In this document: one piece after another, positions 33,598-42,900 of the stretch
Numbering within the stretch: the stretch's first letter is position 1
Layout of the letters: each line of letters opens with the position of its first letter
NCBI GenBank assembly: GCA_023356535.1
Contig: JAKQYF010000007.1
Span: 1-50,468, forward strand
Source of the DNA: Trichodesmium sp. MAG_R03
Lineage (GTDB): Bacteria > Cyanobacteriota > Cyanobacteriia > Cyanobacteriales > Microcoleaceae
Direction of reading: 5' to 3'
Length of the DNA stretch: 50,468 bases
Position numbers and translations under genes: made by a program
Notes under the pieces: model-generated
What the model saw: the letters and a program-made list of their open reading frames with translations, nothing else
Database searches by the model: none
What the model was told of the DNA's origin: nothing

Positions 33598-35052
33598 ATG
33601 ACCAATATTACGATCGCCTGGATGGCATTACCATTTTTTGTAGGATTTATTATTTATTTGCTACCGAAATTAGACCGCTTTTTGGCGTTAGGAATAGCAT
33701 TTATTTCGGCTGACTATGCCTTGTATATATTCGCAAATCCTTCCATAGTAAATATACAGTTATTAGATAATTTTGGTGTTAGTTTAACTATTGATAAATT
33801 GAGTGGATTTTTCATTATTACTAATGCTATAGTTACAGCAGCAGTCATTTTTTCCTGTTGGAATACGGAGAAAACAGCTTTTTTCTATATGCAAGCAACT
33901 ATCCTCCATGGTAGTGTTAATGCTAGTTTTATTTGTGCAGATTTTATTAGTTTGTATGTGGCTTTGGAGGTAATTAGTATTGCTTCTTTTCTGCTGATAG
34001 CTTATTCTCGTACCGATAGATCTATTTGGGTAGGGTTGCGCTATTTGTTTGTTAGTAATACGACAATGCTGTTTTATCTGGTGGGAGCAGTTTTAGTATA
34101 TCAAGCACATAATTCTTTTAATTTTGCTGGTCTGCGGGGTGCGCCTCCAGAAGCGATCGCTCTGATATTTTTGGGATTATTGGTAAAAGGTGGTGTATTT
34201 ATATCGGGGTTATGGTTGCCCCTAACTCACTCCGAATCAGAAAGTCCGGTATCGGCAATGTTGTCGGGAGTGGTAATTAAGGCAGGGGTTTTTCCATTAG
34301 TGCGTTGTGCCCTGATGTTAGAAGAAATTGATCCGATAGTTAGATTTTTTGGGGTTAGTACGGCACTTTTCGGAGTTTGTTTTGCTGTATTTGAAAAAGA
34401 TGCTAAGCGGATGCTGGCATTTCATACTATTTCTCAGTTGGGTTTTGTTCTTGCTGCTCCAGTAGTAGGAGGTTTCTATGCTTTGACTCACGGTTTAGTT
34501 AAATCTGCTTTGTTTTTAATTGTAGGAATTTTGCCTAGTCGTAATTTTAAGGAATTACAGCACCACCCTATTGATAACCAAATTTGGGTGGTTTTGGCGA
34601 TCGCTAGTTTTTCTATTTCTGGTTGTCCTTTACTTTCTGGTTTTGGAGCAAAAGTATTAACCTCGAAAAATCTATTACCTTGGCAGGTTATTGCTATGAA
34701 TATTGCAGCAGTAGGAACGGCAATTTCTTTTGCTAAATTCATTTTTTTGCCTCACCAGAAAAACGAGGAAAAAATTACAGTCAGCTTTGGTTTTTGGTGC
34801 GCAATAGTACTATTGCTTGGGGGCTTGATAGTAGCAAATGCTGTTTATTATGAAGCTTATAGTCTCAAAAATATTATCAAGCCATTGATAACAATCGTTA
34901 TTGGTTGGCTTGTATATTTTTATATTTTTAAGAAATTGGTGATTAAGTTATCAAGAACGATCGAAGAACTTGATCATGTAATTGGGTTTATGAGTCTAAT
35001 GTTAATATTACTTTTCTGGATAGCATGGGGGCAATTGCCTTTTTTAGTATGA
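33598..35052 (+). CDS. mrpD: Mrp Na+/H+ antiporter subunit D (NuoL/M/N-like)
   Basis: This integral membrane protein of about 484 residues has some 13 or 14 helices. It belongs to the proton-pumping family with the essential Glu in YVALEVISIASF and the central Lys in LGLLVKGGVFISG, followed by WLPLTHSESESPVSAMLSG. It is expected to carry out Na+/H+ exchange with the other Mrp subunits. I chose the ATG at 33598 (MTNITIAWMALPFFVG), because the longer start at 33571 would translate a tract of ACTTTTT heptamers (33578-33598) that looks non-coding. The C-terminus has an extra helix pair compared with bacterial MrpD. Confidence 0.9.
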   Translation: MTNITIAWMALPFFVGFIIYLLPKLDRFLALGIAFISADYALYIFANPSIVNIQLLDNFGVSLTIDKLSGFFIITNAIVTAAVIFSCWNTEKTAFFYMQATILHGSVNASFICADFISLYVALEVISIASFLLIAYSRTDRSIWVGLRYLFVSNTTMLFYLVGAVLVYQAHNSFNFAGLRGAPPEAIALIFLGLLVKGGVFISGLWLPLTHSESESPVSAMLSGVVIKAGVFPLVRCALMLEEIDPIVRFFGVSTALFGVCFAVFEKDAKRMLAFHTISQLGFVLAAPVVGGFYALTHGLVKSALFLIVGILPSRNFKELQHHPIDNQIWVVLAIASFSISGCPLLSGFGAKVLTSKNLLPWQVIAMNIAAVGTAISFAKFIFLPHQKNEEKITVSFGFWCAIVLLLGGLIVANAVYYEAYSLKNIIKPLITIVIGWLVYFYIFKKLVIKLSRTIEELDHVIGFMSLMLILLFWIAWGQLPFLV

Positions 35053-35173
35053 ACAAAACTTATACCATTTACTGAAGTTAGAAGTGAGATTTCCAGAAAA
35101 TTATACTTTGCTGTAAGTAATATTATTCTCAAATAATATGATATAATTGATTAATTTTTAATCAATAAATAGC

Positions 35174-35569
35174 ATGGATGCAACTCCCCTTTTTAATATA
35201 ATACTAAGATTGGTAATTTGGTTTTTACTCACTGCCGACCTAAGTCCAGCAAATATTATGATTGGTATCAGTATTGCTTTGTTATTACCTCGTAATAAAA
35301 CATCTCTGGGAGCATTAAATGATTGGTTGCGAGTATTGTGGGAAATTATTGTCGCCATTCCCCAGGCTTATATTGAAGCAATACAAATTATGGTTCGTCC
35401 TCATAATGACACAGTTGTGGTTTCGGAAGTTGTTAAACCTCGACGAACGCCTGAATTAATATTTCTTGATATATTTTTGATTACTTTTACTCCCAAAACT
35501 GTTGTCTTGAAATATCATGAAGAGGGGTGGTATGAGGTACACCGAGTGGAACGGAAGAGGAAAAAATGA
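35174..35569 (+). CDS. mrpE: Mrp Na+/H+ antiporter subunit E
   Basis: This 131-residue protein has two N-terminal membrane helices (LRLVIWFLLTADLSPANIMIGISIALLL) and a small soluble domain (VVVSEVVKPRRTPELIFLDIFLITFTPKTVVL), the MnhE plan. It lacks the longer first helices of some bacterial MrpE. Its TGA overlaps the ATG of mrpF by four bases (ATGA), indicating coupled translation. Confidence 0.88.
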   Translation: MDATPLFNIILRLVIWFLLTADLSPANIMIGISIALLLPRNKTSLGALNDWLRVLWEIIVAIPQAYIEAIQIMVRPHNDTVVVSEVVKPRRTPELIFLDIFLITFTPKTVVLKYHEEGWYEVHRVERKRKK

Positions 35570-35817
35570 ATTATATTTTGATTACTATGGTTTTGGCTTT
35601 GCTTATACCTATTTATGAGGCTTGGCAGGATAATGATATTTGGCAGAAAATGCTTGCTTTTGCTAGTATTGCTACTAAAACTTCAATTATGATGTTGGTT
35701 GTGTCGGTTTTACGGGATGATTGGTCTATTGGGGTAGTTGCAGTAATTATTCTGAGTGTGGGCAATGCAGGGTTAATGCTACTGGCACATTTAATTAAAA
35801 GGTTAAACGAAGTATGA
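35566..35817 (+). CDS. mrpF: Mrp Na+/H+ antiporter subunit F
   Basis: This 83-residue protein has three hydrophobic helices of the MnhF/PhaF type (LITMVLALLIPIYEAW, KTSIMMLVVSVL, IGVVAVIILSVGNAGLMLLA). It overlaps mrpE upstream and mrpG downstream by four bases each. It is identified mostly by position, length and helix pattern. Confidence 0.78.
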   Translation: MNYILITMVLALLIPIYEAWQDNDIWQKMLAFASIATKTSIMMLVVSVLRDDWSIGVVAVIILSVGNAGLMLLAHLIKRLNEV

Positions 35818-36104
35818 TTGAGATTTTTAGTTATATTTTCATGTTTATTGGCATTATCTTCTGGTTTTGGGGAACATTTCCTCTAGTTGGTAATAGATCG
35901 GTTTTATTTAAGCTCCATAGTCTTTCGGTGGCTGATACTCTGGGTTCTATGAGTATTATTGTTGGTTTATTGCTAAAAATACCTAATGAATGGCCGTTGT
36001 TACTGTTAGCAATTATTACTTTGGCAATTTGGAATACGGTTTTGGGGTATGTTTTGGCATATTGCTCTAGCTCTGATACGCGGAAGTTAAAAGTTAAAAG
36101 TTAA
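35814..36104 (+). CDS. mrpG: Mrp Na+/H+ antiporter subunit G
   Basis: This 96-residue protein has three membrane helices and the MnhG motif FPLVGNRSVLFKLHSLSVADTLGSMSIIVGLL, equivalent to the family's RLHAAT..DTLG segment. The last residues (KLKVKS) are encoded by a tract of AGTTAAA heptamers that continues to the start of the next gene. The stop codon is therefore supplied by the repeat and the tail may vary in length between strains. Confidence 0.88.
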   Translation: MIEIFSYIFMFIGIIFWFWGTFPLVGNRSVLFKLHSLSVADTLGSMSIIVGLLLKIPNEWPLLLLAIITLAIWNTVLGYVLAYCSSSDTRKLKVKS

Positions 36105-36121
36105 AAGTTAAAAGTTAAAAG
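36084..36121. repeat. Heptamer tandem repeat (AGTTAAA)n over the mrpG stop
   Basis: Five copies of AGTTAAA run from inside the mrpG 3' end to two bases before the next start codon. They supply the mrpG TAA (36102-36104) and the whole spacer. Confidence 0.9.
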
Positions 36122-36122
36122 A

Positions 36123-36683
36123 ATGATTGATATTTATGTTTATATTATTGTCGCCCTGTTACCGTTGGCGGCTTTGATGTTATTAGTTCAAGTTAATCCT
36201 TATAATGCTATTATTATTCGAGCTATTTTAGGGGCTGTAGCGGCATTGGTCTATTCAGTTTTAGGCGCTGCGGATGTAGCTTTAACTGAAGCTTTAGTTG
36301 GAACGATGTTAGCTGTTACTCTTTATGTGATTGCTGTTCGTTCTTCTTTGGTAATGCGTTTGGGAATACTTAAGGGGGTTGAACCAGAAATTGAGGATTA
36401 TTTTGGGGAAGTCATTGCTAATTTGAGAAAAATTGTTGATCAATATCATTTGCGTTTGGAATTGGTGGAATATCCAACTCGACAGGCTTTGGAGGGGGGG
36501 TTGCTGGCAAAAGAAGTTCATGCTATTTGTAGTCAACCGGAGGAATTAAAACTAGAGGGTAAGCCAATTTATCAGACTGCTATTAGGGTTTATCGTCTAT
36601 TTGAAATTATGCAAAAGGAGTTAACTTCACCGGAAATAACTGTGAGGTATATAGCTGTAAATGGTTTTGAGGAAAAAGATTAA
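36123..36683 (+). CDS. MrpA C-terminal-like subunit (DUF4040 domain)
   Basis: This 186-residue protein has three membrane helices in residues 5-75, with LGAADVALTEALVGTMLAVTLYVIAVR typical of the DUF4040/MbhD part of MrpA or of the short MrpA of cyanobacteria, followed by a soluble tail of about 110 residues. In Bacillus-type operons this domain is fused to the C-terminus of the large MrpA; here it is separate, and the NuoL-like part of MrpA is absent from the cluster. The TAA is followed directly by the ATG of mrpB with a one-base overlap (TAATG). Confidence 0.8.
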   Translation: MIDIYVYIIVALLPLAALMLLVQVNPYNAIIIRAILGAVAALVYSVLGAADVALTEALVGTMLAVTLYVIAVRSSLVMRLGILKGVEPEIEDYFGEVIANLRKIVDQYHLRLELVEYPTRQALEGGLLAKEVHAICSQPEELKLEGKPIYQTAIRVYRLFEIMQKELTSPEITVRYIAVNGFEEKD

Positions 36684-37345
36684 TGAAATGGGTTTATTTT
36701 TTAGCGGGAATAGCTTTGTTTGTTAAGGTGCTAATTATGCCTGACCCGATGGCGGAAGGGGATGAAATTTCTATTGTTAGATCAATAGTTGCTGATAGTG
36801 GGGTACCTAATGTGGTTTCTGGTATCATTTTGAGAAATCGGCTCTATGATACAATTTTTGAGGTGGTAGTTTTTACAATCGCTATTTTGGGTGTCCGTTT
36901 TTTACTGGCGAATGAACAACCTACTGAAAAGGTTTATCGATTTAGCGATCGCCCTTCGAGAGTTTTGGCACGTTTGGGGGCGACTATTTCTGCTTTGGTG
37001 AGTATTGAGTTAGCAATTCGAGGACATCTGAGTCCGGGGGGTGGTTTTGCTGCGGGGGTGGCAGGAGGAACTGCTATTGGTTTAATTGCTATTACTTCAT
37101 CACGGGAACAGATGGAGGAAATATATAAGAAATGGAATGCTGCTATCTGGGAAAAGATTTCTGTTTTAATATTTATTGTATTGGCAGTGATAACTTTGAT
37201 GGGATGGGAGTTACCACAAGGAGAATTCGGGGAGTTGGTTAGTGGGGGAATTATTCCGATCTTAAATATTTTGGTGGCAATAAAGGTGACTTTGGGTTCG
37301 TGGGCGGTTATTTTGTTGTTTATTCGTTATCGAGGGTTATTGTGA
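36683..37345 (+). CDS. mrpB: Mrp Na+/H+ antiporter subunit B
   Basis: This 220-residue protein combines an N-terminal MbhE-like helix part with an MnhB domain (about 90-215). The key motif is LAIRGHLSPGGGFAAGVAGGTAIGL, the conserved GH..PGGGF segment of MrpB. About six membrane helices are visible. It is the last gene of the C-D-E-F-G-A'-B order, which differs from the A-to-G order of Bacillus and fits cyanobacterial mrp clusters. No terminator is evident. Confidence 0.88.
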   Translation: MKWVYFLAGIALFVKVLIMPDPMAEGDEISIVRSIVADSGVPNVVSGIILRNRLYDTIFEVVVFTIAILGVRFLLANEQPTEKVYRFSDRPSRVLARLGATISALVSIELAIRGHLSPGGGFAAGVAGGTAIGLIAITSSREQMEEIYKKWNAAIWEKISVLIFIVLAVITLMGWELPQGEFGELVSGGIIPILNILVAIKVTLGSWAVILLFIRYRGLL

Positions 37346-37739
37346 AGGTTGGTAATGGTGCAATAGACTCCATTTACCACGAGAAATTAATGTAGCTCAC
37401 AAATTCCGCGTACATCATTTCCCCTCACAAATTAATGTACATCCCACATTCTGCCCAGAAATTTATTTCAGGGCTCACATCGAAAGTGATCTTGAAGATG
37501 ACTGGGGGGTAACTTGAGTTGAGCGATCGCTACTTGGGAAAAATTCTTGGGCACAAATATCTAGATGCAGATTTTTCTTAAAAAAGTTTAGATAACGCTT
37601 TGTACTGGCGTGTCAAGCTTAAAATAGTGTATTAACCTCAGAAGCAAGAAGTTATCATCACAGACTATCAGGCGATCGCTAAAAGTTGATCAGAAGAAAC
37701 AAGCGATATGGTGCGTCAAGCTGAAAATGATGTATGATA

Positions 37740-37846
37740 GCTCACGGGGCGACAATGGCCTCAAAAGTCTTGCTAACAATGGTTTAAAGGATTAAAGTAA
37801 CTCTTGAAAATTGCCATCAATAGTGAAAATAATAATTATTATTATA
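37740..37846 (+). repeat. Long inverted repeat flanking the IS4 relic, left arm
   Basis: 107 bases from GCTCACGGGGCGACAATGGC to AATAATTATTATTAT. The reverse complement lies at 39616-39722 with about six or seven differences. Between 37346 and 37739 no gene is seen, apart from two HIP1 octamers. Confidence 0.85.
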
Positions 37847-37932
37847 GGACTTATACCAAATTCAAAAAAGGTAGTTACAGTATTAATCTCTAAATTCCCA
37901 CCAACAGGGAAAACCATTGTAGCAATATTTTT

Positions 37933-38062
37933 AGGACTTACCCATGAACACCATTGGTAGGGTATGTTTTGCGGACGCAAAGCGGAGCGAACGCTTCGGG
38001 ACATGAAAAGCGTACTTCGTAACGTACCAAGACTCTATATATAGTACCTTTGCGTAAGTCCT
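37933..38062. repeat. MITE of the AGGACTTACGCA family, reverse of copy 1
   Basis: It starts AGGACTTACCCATGAACACC and ends CCTTTGCGTAAGTCCT. The interior has TATATATAG and GCGGACGCAAAGCGGAGCG. It is largely the reverse complement of 5703-5831. Confidence 0.82.
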
Positions 38063-38080
38063 GATTTTATGAAATTGGTA

Positions 38081-38163
38081 TTACGCAGTACCGCTATATA
38101 TGGCGCATAAATTTGCCATTTTTCAAATATTGCCACTACAATTAGTGCCCTTGCGTAAGTCCT
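38081..38163. repeat. Degenerate MITE of the same family
   Basis: The right end CCCTTGCGTAAGTCCT is intact. The left end is reduced to TTACGCAGTACCGCTATATA. It lies directly after the previous copy. Confidence 0.6.
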
Positions 38164-38320
38164 GTATTAGTGGGAGTGTAATTGAGCGATCGCTTAACTA
38201 CACTCCTACTAAATAGTTGATCTTTTCTTCAATTTAAGGCCACTGACAAAATTTATATGGATCAATTAAAAATTTTTTTTAGTTATTAAATCAACTGTAA
38301 ACTCTGGAAAGTAAAAATAC

Positions 38321-39474
38321 TTAATCTAATAGCATAGACATCGCTTTTAATCCTCTTTGATAATAGGGTTTTTTCTGTGGCGATAGATTCATTATACCTT
38401 GAACAATATCAATTAAATATTCCCAAGCTATGACCCACAATTCACCATATATACCGACCCAAAAATTACTATGTCTTCTATCTTTTATTCTTAACTCTGT
38501 TAATCTACAAATATAGTTTTGATACCCTGATTTTTTGATAAAATGATAATTATAACTAGAAAGCTGTATAAGCAATAACTATTAGTAAAATCAAGTTGGT
38601 CAGACCTTGTGTATTGGCTCGACTACCTTCTAGATTATATCCCTCTGTTTTACAGTCTTTAAACATAGTCTCAATGCCCATTCAAGACCGATAAATTTTT
38701 AAACCTTCATCTAAATTATCCAGATTTGTCAATAAATACCAGGGTTATTATTCTACCTTTTTTCTATATTTTATTTTCCAATATACAGCTAAGTTAAATT
38801 TGCCAAACCCTTTTCTTTGGGTAATATTAATATTATTTAAAAAAAATTAGTTCCGAGAAATAATCCTAAATAACTCAAGAGATGATAATTTTTTCCATAT
38901 TTCCGATAATGAGTATTCTGTTTTTGTCTAAAAATAAAATAAACTTTTTGAAGTGATTTGAAATTTTTAAACCAATGAGACAACTCAACACAAAAAAAAA
39001 TCTCTATCTCCAATAACTACTAGCGATTAATTGTTTTAATAAACATAAAACTGGTCTAATTAGTGCCTTCTGTTCTCCTAAATTACTGCTACCCTTTTTC
39101 TGCAAAATTTGCCAATAAATAGGTAAGGCTCGTTTTTTGTAGATAACTCATAAGACAAATATATTCTTATCTGTCCATTGTCTTCTATCTATAGTTAGAA
39201 TTAATCGACTACCATGAGAAAATTCTCTACTAATAATCATGGTAATAATCGGGAACCAAAACAAGGGAAGACTTAAAGAAAATAATGTTAAAAATCTTTG
39301 TATATGTTTTCGGCGACTTTCATATTTAACGGGCAAAGGGAAACAAGCTGCCAGCCTTTCTATTTTCACAGTTTTTTGAACCGTAATTAAGCAAACTAAA
39401 ATTTTTAAAGTTTGAACTTGAGTATTAGTCAAAGATTGTTTAAAATATGACTCATACAATGATAAAAATTGCAT
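38321..39474 (-). pseudogene. IS4-type transposase pseudogene
   Basis: The N-terminal 108 codons are open from ATG 39474 (FLSLYESYFKQSLTNTQ, LPVKYESRRKHIQRFL, LILTIDRRQW with the first DDE aspartate). The C-terminal part (38321-38575) reads ELRIKDRRHSNFWVGIYG and PQKKPYYQRGLKAM. Between them frameshifts and stops break the frame, though fragments such as ALPIYWQILQKKGSSN can be followed. This is an IS4-family DDE transposase common in filamentous cyanobacteria, clearly dead. Confidence 0.82.
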
Positions 39475-39615
39475 TTTTGTCAGTCTATTTGTGTAAGTGG
39501 ACCGACTTTTTGTACCATAAAATGTAACTTATGTCTACAATAAAAAATTGACATAAAAATCAAGAAAATCAACGCAGATTGGGAATGCTGATGAGTAGCG
39601 ATCGCCTACACCTAT

Positions 39616-39722
39616 ACTAATAATAATTATTATTTTCACTATTGATGGTAATTTTCAAGAGTTACTTTAATCCTTTAAACGATTGTTAGCAATACTGTTG
39701 AAGCCATTGTCACCCCGTGAGC
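39616..39722 (-). repeat. Long inverted repeat flanking the IS4 relic, right arm
   Basis: It is the reverse complement of 37740-37846 with about 94% identity by my count. The outer ends both read GCTCACGGGG. 1.77 kb lies between the arms. Confidence 0.85.
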
Positions 39723-39800
39723 AATTTTTCTCCTTGAACCGAGGGAGAAATTAGTAATAATCATTATCTTAAATCAGATTTGATATAAGCCAATACAGTT

Positions 39801-39884
39801 CAGTTAAGGATTTTTTTGGCAATTCTGTAGTCTGAAAAGCCTATCTAATGGTTCCATATCAGTTCCATGCAATATCCTTAACTG
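39801..39884. repeat. Small inverted-repeat element CAGTTAAGGAT...ATCCTTAACTG
   Basis: Terminal inverted repeats CAGTTAAGGAT and ATCCTTAACTG enclose about 60 bases. The left flank and end (ATAAGCCAATACAGTTCAGTTAAGG) recur at 49534-49559. Confidence 0.6.
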
Positions 39885-39924
39885 CTCTCTCTTTTCTGAA
39901 GATGTCTAATCATTGAAAATTCAA

Positions 39925-42900
39925 TTACCAAGGACTACCAATCATAGTAAACCCTGCCCAATAATAGGGGTGGGAAAACTTTTGATTTCGAAGGTTCCTT
40001 AATGTTTCCGGTAACACCACTACCCTATTTCCTCTACTTATGATTAAATTCCCTTCTGTAATTACCACCTCTCCTCGCAGCATTGCTAACTGTGCCTGTC
40101 TTAGAGCTTCTGCTTTAACTTTGACATTATTCAGGTGGGCATAAAACTCTGTCATTAACCCCAATGTTCCCTGATCACTCACATACCAAATACTACCTAA
40201 TACTGACTTCACTCCTGATCCTATCGCTAACCCTGCAAACCCTAATTCAGCATTTTTGTCTCCCACAGCAGTACGACAAGCTGACAATACTAACAACTCA
40301 ACTGTAGGTTCATTCCAACCTAACTCTCTCATTTCGTCTAACTTTATTTGTTCTGAACCCCACAGTTGAATATAGGACTTACTAGCCTTACCAGGTCTAA
40401 ATTCTGCATGAGTGGCTAGATGAATAATAGAATAGGGATAATCTTGCCGTTGAGTTAATAGGTTATTCTTAGTAAAATCTTCATTGATAAATTGACTACC
40501 CCGACCCCGCCACAATTGTTCGGAAATAGTTTCTAGCTCCACGGGTACTGCTGGTAAGGAGTTTTTCTCAATAAACTGACTCGCCCCCATTGCTAATACC
40601 TGAGTATTTTGAAGTTCGTGGTTGCGATATCGAGTATCTATTAAACTGAAGTTGGGAATTAAACTGAGGCTGTATTTTTCAATTAGGAATTGTTTGCCAT
40701 CATGTAATGCTGCTATAGGTAAAGTCCGTAAACCTTCACTCATACTGAATAGTAAAATATCAATATTCCTTGCTTCTAATTCTGCTGATATAGGTGCAAT
40801 GAGCCAATCATATAATTTTTGTGCTGGTGGTAGATACCTATTAGTATCACGAGAGGTGGGTTTTGTAATTTCTACACGAAAGTTTAATACTACTTCCATT
40901 AGTTCTTGATAGTTAGCTTCGGGAAAAGTTTTAATAATGGGCTGACTATCTTTGGTATATAAGATTATTTGTAATTCCTCTTGATCAGCATTAATATAAA
41001 CAACAGCAGATTCTTTTCCTGTTTTATTTGCCAGCTCTTTTAATATTTCTTGCTGTGGAGTGGAGCCCTGTGGAATAGTAATCAGTAACTCTTCTAACGT
41101 CTCAGCAAGTGATTGTTTGCGCAAATATTCTCCAAAGTAATTGGAATATTGGTTATTCCAGTTTTGTTCTAAAATGCTTATTGCTACATGAGTTGAATTT
41201 ATGGCTGGTGTTTGGATATTGGTATTAAAATTTTCAATTGTTGCTAATATTGTTTGAGTATCAGTTGTAATATTGATGGCTCCTTGTATTTGGTCTTGAG
41301 CGCTAGGGGTGTTGGCAGTTTGGTCGTTATTACTAGAGGTAATAATTCTTGAAATTAAATCAAGAGGGATGGGGAGTGGGTTGTCATCAAGGCCAGTAGT
41401 TGAGCCGTTGATAATGGACGGTTCCTCAGAAGGGATAGGGGGAGTAGCTGGAGTTGAGCCGTTGATAACGGATGGTTCCTGAGAAGAGATAGGGGGAGTA
41501 GCTGGAGTTGAGCCGTTGATAACGGATGGTTCCTGAGAAGAGATAGGGGGAGTAGCTGGAGTAGGGTTGTCAATTTCTGGAAAAGTGATGATGATATTAC
41601 CTCTATCTGCTGCACTTTCTGTAAAGGCTGATATTTTGCTATTTTCACTGATTATTGGTGGAGAGTCGGTTTGAATACTGATATTGCCAGCAGTTCCTTT
41701 ACCTTGGGTATTAGAAAATATTTGAGCACCATTAATGACTTTTATAGAACTACTGGTAATGTTCACACCTTCTGCGTTGCCTTCAGTTCTGGCTCCCACT
41801 ATACTAAATGCTCCACTGGCGATGCCATCCGAAGATAATCCATTCAAGATTACATTCTTTGCTTGAATATCTATTCCTCCTACATTGCCTTTGCCAAGGT
41901 TAATAACAGATATTTGAGCACCTTTAGTCACTTCCAAAGAATCAGTGGTAATAGTCACACCACCCGCATTTCCAACTGCTCCTTCTCCAACACGACTAAT
42001 TGCCCCACTGGCAAAGCCATCTGAAGATACTCCATCAAAGATTACAGTATCTTCTACTGCAATATCAACTGTCCCTGCATCCCCATTGCCAAAGGTACTA
42101 ACAGATATTTGACTGCCATTGGTAACAACAAGGTTGTTGGCTGTAATATTTATGTCTCCTCCTAGCTCACCATCAGAAAGATCAGTAAACATATTTTCAG
42201 TTACCCTCACATCTCCTTCACTTCTGAGAACAATATCTCCTCCAGCAATAGTGGAAATACCATTTACCTCTTCACTAACTCCACCAATATTCACATTTTC
42301 TACATCAAAAAATACCCCACCACTACCAGAAACACTCTCCAAAGAATCTACATTCAAATGTAATGGTTGATTTTCTAAACCTATCCCTCCACTATCTTTA
42401 GTTAGAAATAAACCACTACCCGCAGTGATCAATGAATTCTCAGAAACTCTGGCAATATTTCCTCCATTTGCATTGACTAATACCTGCCCTGTTGTTGTTA
42501 AGTTTGCCAGATTTATATCGCCGAATTCTCCTAAATTTCCTAACTGAATATTAATATCACCATTTCCGGCATTTAATGTTGTTCCGTTTAACTGATTTAT
42601 TGATGCTGCTCCATCACTCCGGTTAGGAGAATTTATGTTCTGATTATTACCAAATAAGTTGATGTCTCCATTCCCACCCGATGTGTTAATATCAGCATTA
42701 ATATTGATGCTGCGTCCGGCTTGTAATTGTACCGATGAGTTTCTTTCTATATTTTCATTAATTGTTATGTCATTATCCGCTTGGAGAACAATATTACCCT
42801 CTGAGTTGTCTAGGGAAGTATTACTTTCTGGGCCTCCTAAAATAATATCTTCTGGATCTAACAAGATTGTCCCTCTATTGCCAAATTCAGCACTAACATT

